A stretch of DNA of 32,571 nt from an uncultured Bacteroidales bacterium (GTDB lineage Bacteria > Bacteroidota > Bacteroidia > Bacteroidales > Paludibacteraceae): assembly GCA_944321745.1 (NCBI GenBank), contig CALUML010000011.1, positions 1 through 32,571 of the forward strand, written 5' to 3'. The translations under genes and the position numbers were made by a program. The notes beneath the pieces were generated by a model that saw only the letters and a list, made by a program, of their open reading frames with translations, searched no databases and was not told where the DNA came from. Below are positions 30,598 through 32,571 of the stretch, one piece after another (position 1 is the stretch's first letter; each line of letters begins with the position of its first letter).

Positions 30598-31704
30598 TTG
30601 ATGAAAGAGTTTCTTGCTTTTGTTCGCAAAGAGTTCTACCACATCCTGCGGGACAGGCGCACCATGCTCATCCTGCTGGGGATACCGGTGGTGCTCATCA
30701 TCCTGTTCGGCTTCGCGCTGAGCACCGAGGTGCGCAACGTGGACATGGCCATCCTGTCGGCCGAGCCGGACAACACGGTGCGGCAGATAGCCCAACGACT
30801 CGATGCCAACGAATACTTCACCGTGAAAGAATTCCTGGACAGTCCCTCGGACATCGACCGGGTGATGCGTTCCGGCGAAGTTGATGCCGTGCTGGTGTTC
30901 GAACCGGGCTTTTCCGACAAGTTGTTCACCCCCGAAGGTCCGCAACTGCAAATCGTAGCCGATGCCAGCAACGCCACCATGGCCCAAAGCTACATGGCCT
31001 ACATCAGCGCGGTGGTGGGGCAATACTTCGAAGAGCAGATGCCCGAGGGGCAGGCCACAGGCATCGTGCCCAACGTGGTGATGCTGTACAACCCCCAGAT
31101 GAAATCATCGTACAACTTCGTGCCCGGCATCATGGGGCTTATCCTCATGCTCATCTGCGCCATGATGACCTCCATCGCCATCGTGCGTGAGAAGGAGACC
31201 GGCACCATGGAGGTGCTGCTCGTGTCGCCCATGAAGCCCATCTACATCATCCTCTCGAAGATGACCCCGTACTTCGTGCTGTCGTGCGTCAACCTGGTTA
31301 CCATCCTGTTGCTGGCTATCTTCGTGCTGCGGGTGCCCGTGCACGGCAGCATGGCCGCGCTCATATCCATTTCGTTGCTGTACATCTTCACCTCGCTGGC
31401 ATTGGGGCTGCTCATCTCCACTGTGTCCGACCGCCAGGTCATCGCCATGATGGTGTCCGCCCTCATGCTCATGGTGCCCACCATGTTGCTGTCGGGAATG
31501 TTGTTCCCCATTGAAAGCTTGCCGCCCATTCTGAAGGTACTCTCCAACATCCTGCCTGCCACGTGGTACATCTCGGCCGCCCGCAAACTGATGATAGCCG
31601 GATTGCCCGCCGTGTCTGCGTTGAAAGAGACCCTCGTGCTGGCGGGCATGGCCGTATTCCTGCTCACGGTCAGCATGAAGAAGTTCAAGAACAGGCTGGA
31701 ATAG
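30598..31704 (+). CDS. ABC-2 type permease (YbhS-like)
   Basis: 368 residues. One membrane segment near residues 22-42 (LILLGIPVVLIILFGFAL) is followed by a large extracytoplasmic domain (about 45-175), then five more segments including PGIMGLILMLICAMMTSIAI, LVTILLLAIFVLRV, LLYIFTSLALGLLISTV and VSALMLMVPTMLLSGMLF. The cytoplasmic motif VREKETGTMEVLLVSPMKP is the ABC-2 permease coupling region. It pairs with the partial permease downstream. The ATG at 30598 is preceded by AATTG repeats and no Shine-Dalgarno sequence. Confidence 0.92.
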   Translation: MMKEFLAFVRKEFYHILRDRRTMLILLGIPVVLIILFGFALSTEVRNVDMAILSAEPDNTVRQIAQRLDANEYFTVKEFLDSPSDIDRVMRSGEVDAVLVFEPGFSDKLFTPEGPQLQIVADASNATMAQSYMAYISAVVGQYFEEQMPEGQATGIVPNVVMLYNPQMKSSYNFVPGIMGLILMLICAMMTSIAIVREKETGTMEVLLVSPMKPIYIILSKMTPYFVLSCVNLVTILLLAIFVLRVPVHGSMAALISISLLYIFTSLALGLLISTVSDRQVIAMMVSALMLMVPTMLLSGMLFPIESLPPILKVLSNILPATWYISAARKLMIAGLPAVSALKETLVLAGMAVFLLTVSMKKFKNRLE

Positions 31705-31776
31705 ATGAGCTACGAGCTACAAGTTACGAGTAAGGGAGCAAATAGTAAATAGTAAATCGTCCAATAGTAAATACTT

Positions 31777-32571
31777 ATGACATTAAAGTTTTTATTGGAA
31801 AAAGAGTTCAAGCAGCTGGCACGTAACAAAATCATGCTGGCCCTGACGGGCTTCTTCCCGCTCATGGTCATCCTGGTGATGCCGTGGGCGGCCACGATGG
31901 ACATCAAGAACATCCGCCTCACGGTGGTGGACAATGACCGCTCGCCCTTGTCCGAGGAGTTCGTGGACAAGCTGGCCCATTCCACCTACTTCCGTCTGGT
32001 AGGCACCAGTCCTAACTACCGCGAAGGTATCGAGGCGGTGGAGGTGGGCGAGGCCGACATGGTGCTCGAAATACCCGATGACTTCGAGAACTCGCTCACC
32101 AACACGGGGAGCGTGCCCGTGCAAGTGTCCGTCAACGCCGTCAACAGTATGCTGGGCAGCATGGCGCAAAGCTACATCACCACTTTCTGCCGCGAATTCT
32201 CGCAGGACTTGCAAGCCGCCAACCCCGACACGGCGGGCATCCCCACGGTGCAGATGACGAGCATCAGCAAGTTCAACCCTACGATGGACTACAAGTACAC
32301 CATGATACCCGCCCTCATCATGATTTCCCTGCTCGTGCTGTGCGGCTACTTGTCCGCCCTCAACATCGTGGTGGAGAAGGAACAAGGCACCATCGAACAG
32401 CTTAACGTGACCCCCATCAGCCGTACCTCGTTCGTCTTCGCCAAGCTCATTCCGTTCTGGATTATCGGTTTCGTGTCGCTCACGCTGGGTTTCTTCTTCG
32501 CTTGGTTAGGCTATGGGCTGTCCCCGGCAGGCAGCCTGGGGTGGTTGTACTTCTTTTCGGCCCTGTTCATC
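31777..32571 (+). CDS. ABC-2 type permease (YbhR-like), partial at window end
   Basis: The frame opens at 31777 (MTLKFLLEKEFKQLARNKIM) and runs without a stop for 265 codons to the right edge. Segment 1 is LALTGFFPLMVILVMPWAA; the extracytoplasmic domain (residues about 45-180) resembles that of the permease upstream (VVDNDRSPLSEEFV, EVGEADMVLEIPDDFE); then come MIPALIMISLLVLCGYLSAL, the coupling motif VEKEQGTIEQLNVTPISR and FWIIGFVSLTLGFFFAWLGY. The missing part should hold the last two or three membrane segments. Spacer 31705-31776 contains GAGCTACAAG and AATAGTAAATAGTAAAT repeats. Confidence 0.92.
   Translation, partial: MTLKFLLEKEFKQLARNKIMLALTGFFPLMVILVMPWAATMDIKNIRLTVVDNDRSPLSEEFVDKLAHSTYFRLVGTSPNYREGIEAVEVGEADMVLEIPDDFENSLTNTGSVPVQVSVNAVNSMLGSMAQSYITTFCREFSQDLQAANPDTAGIPTVQMTSISKFNPTMDYKYTMIPALIMISLLVLCGYLSALNIVVEKEQGTIEQLNVTPISRTSFVFAKLIPFWIIGFVSLTLGFFFAWLGYGLSPAGSLGWLYFFSALFI

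Overview
The window looks like a chromosomal segment of a GC-rich member of the Bacteroidales. Three things point there: promoters of the Bacteroidetes type (TAnnTTTG near -7, often with a TTG/TTTG about 20 bp upstream) before several genes, very few Shine-Dalgarno sites, and a gene set typical of the phylum (BspA-type leucine-rich repeats, PorX and PorW/SprE of type IX secretion, lipoproteins with short lipoboxes, an orphan four-helix-bundle protein). I do not assign a genus. There are no rRNA or tRNA genes, CRISPR arrays, insertion sequences or prophage genes that I can recognise.

Layout. 1-2078 (minus, cut by the left edge): a Ser/Thr-kinase-like domain fused to BspA-type leucine-rich repeats. 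2629-7740 (plus): a TolC-MacA-MacB tripartite efflux operon with MacB split into an ATPase gene and a permease gene. 8188-10017 (plus): a LytS/YehU-type histidine kinase and a LytTR response regulator. 10305-14533 (minus): a YjjG-like HAD nucleotidase, a coiled-coil lipoprotein, RsmI, RibD and a DUF3467 protein. 14658-15497 (plus): PrmC. 15854-17772 (minus): a TPR/PD40 protein and a small Cys-motif membrane protein. 18021-23106 (plus): PorW/SprE-like lipoprotein and PorX, parts of type IX secretion and its control. 23188-24450 (plus): an acyltransferase with both hallmark motifs of the BAHD family, unexpected in a bacterium. 25095-32571 (plus, cut by the right edge): a TetR regulator followed by a TolC-HlyD-ATPase-ATPase-permease-permease exporter resembling E. 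coli CecR/YbhGFSR, with a four-helix-bundle gene inserted between the ATPases and permeases.

The most unusual material is between the genes. Four spacers hold arrays of about 21-24 bp units, close to two helical turns, with strict phasing and built-in palindromy. Two of them (2215-2460 and 24699-24946) share a symmetric 4x22 / 4x21 / 4x22 bp architecture although their core sequences differ; a third (7938-8075) is six exact 23-bp units whose motif flips orientation part-way; a fourth (15540-15727) is eight 23/24-bp hairpin units. A second class is a composite block of REP-like hairpins plus fixed modules, found four times in both orientations. A third class is a heptamer array (AATYTGA)n lying immediately upstream of five different start codons. 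These repeat systems, rather than any single gene, are the best candidates for something undescribed.
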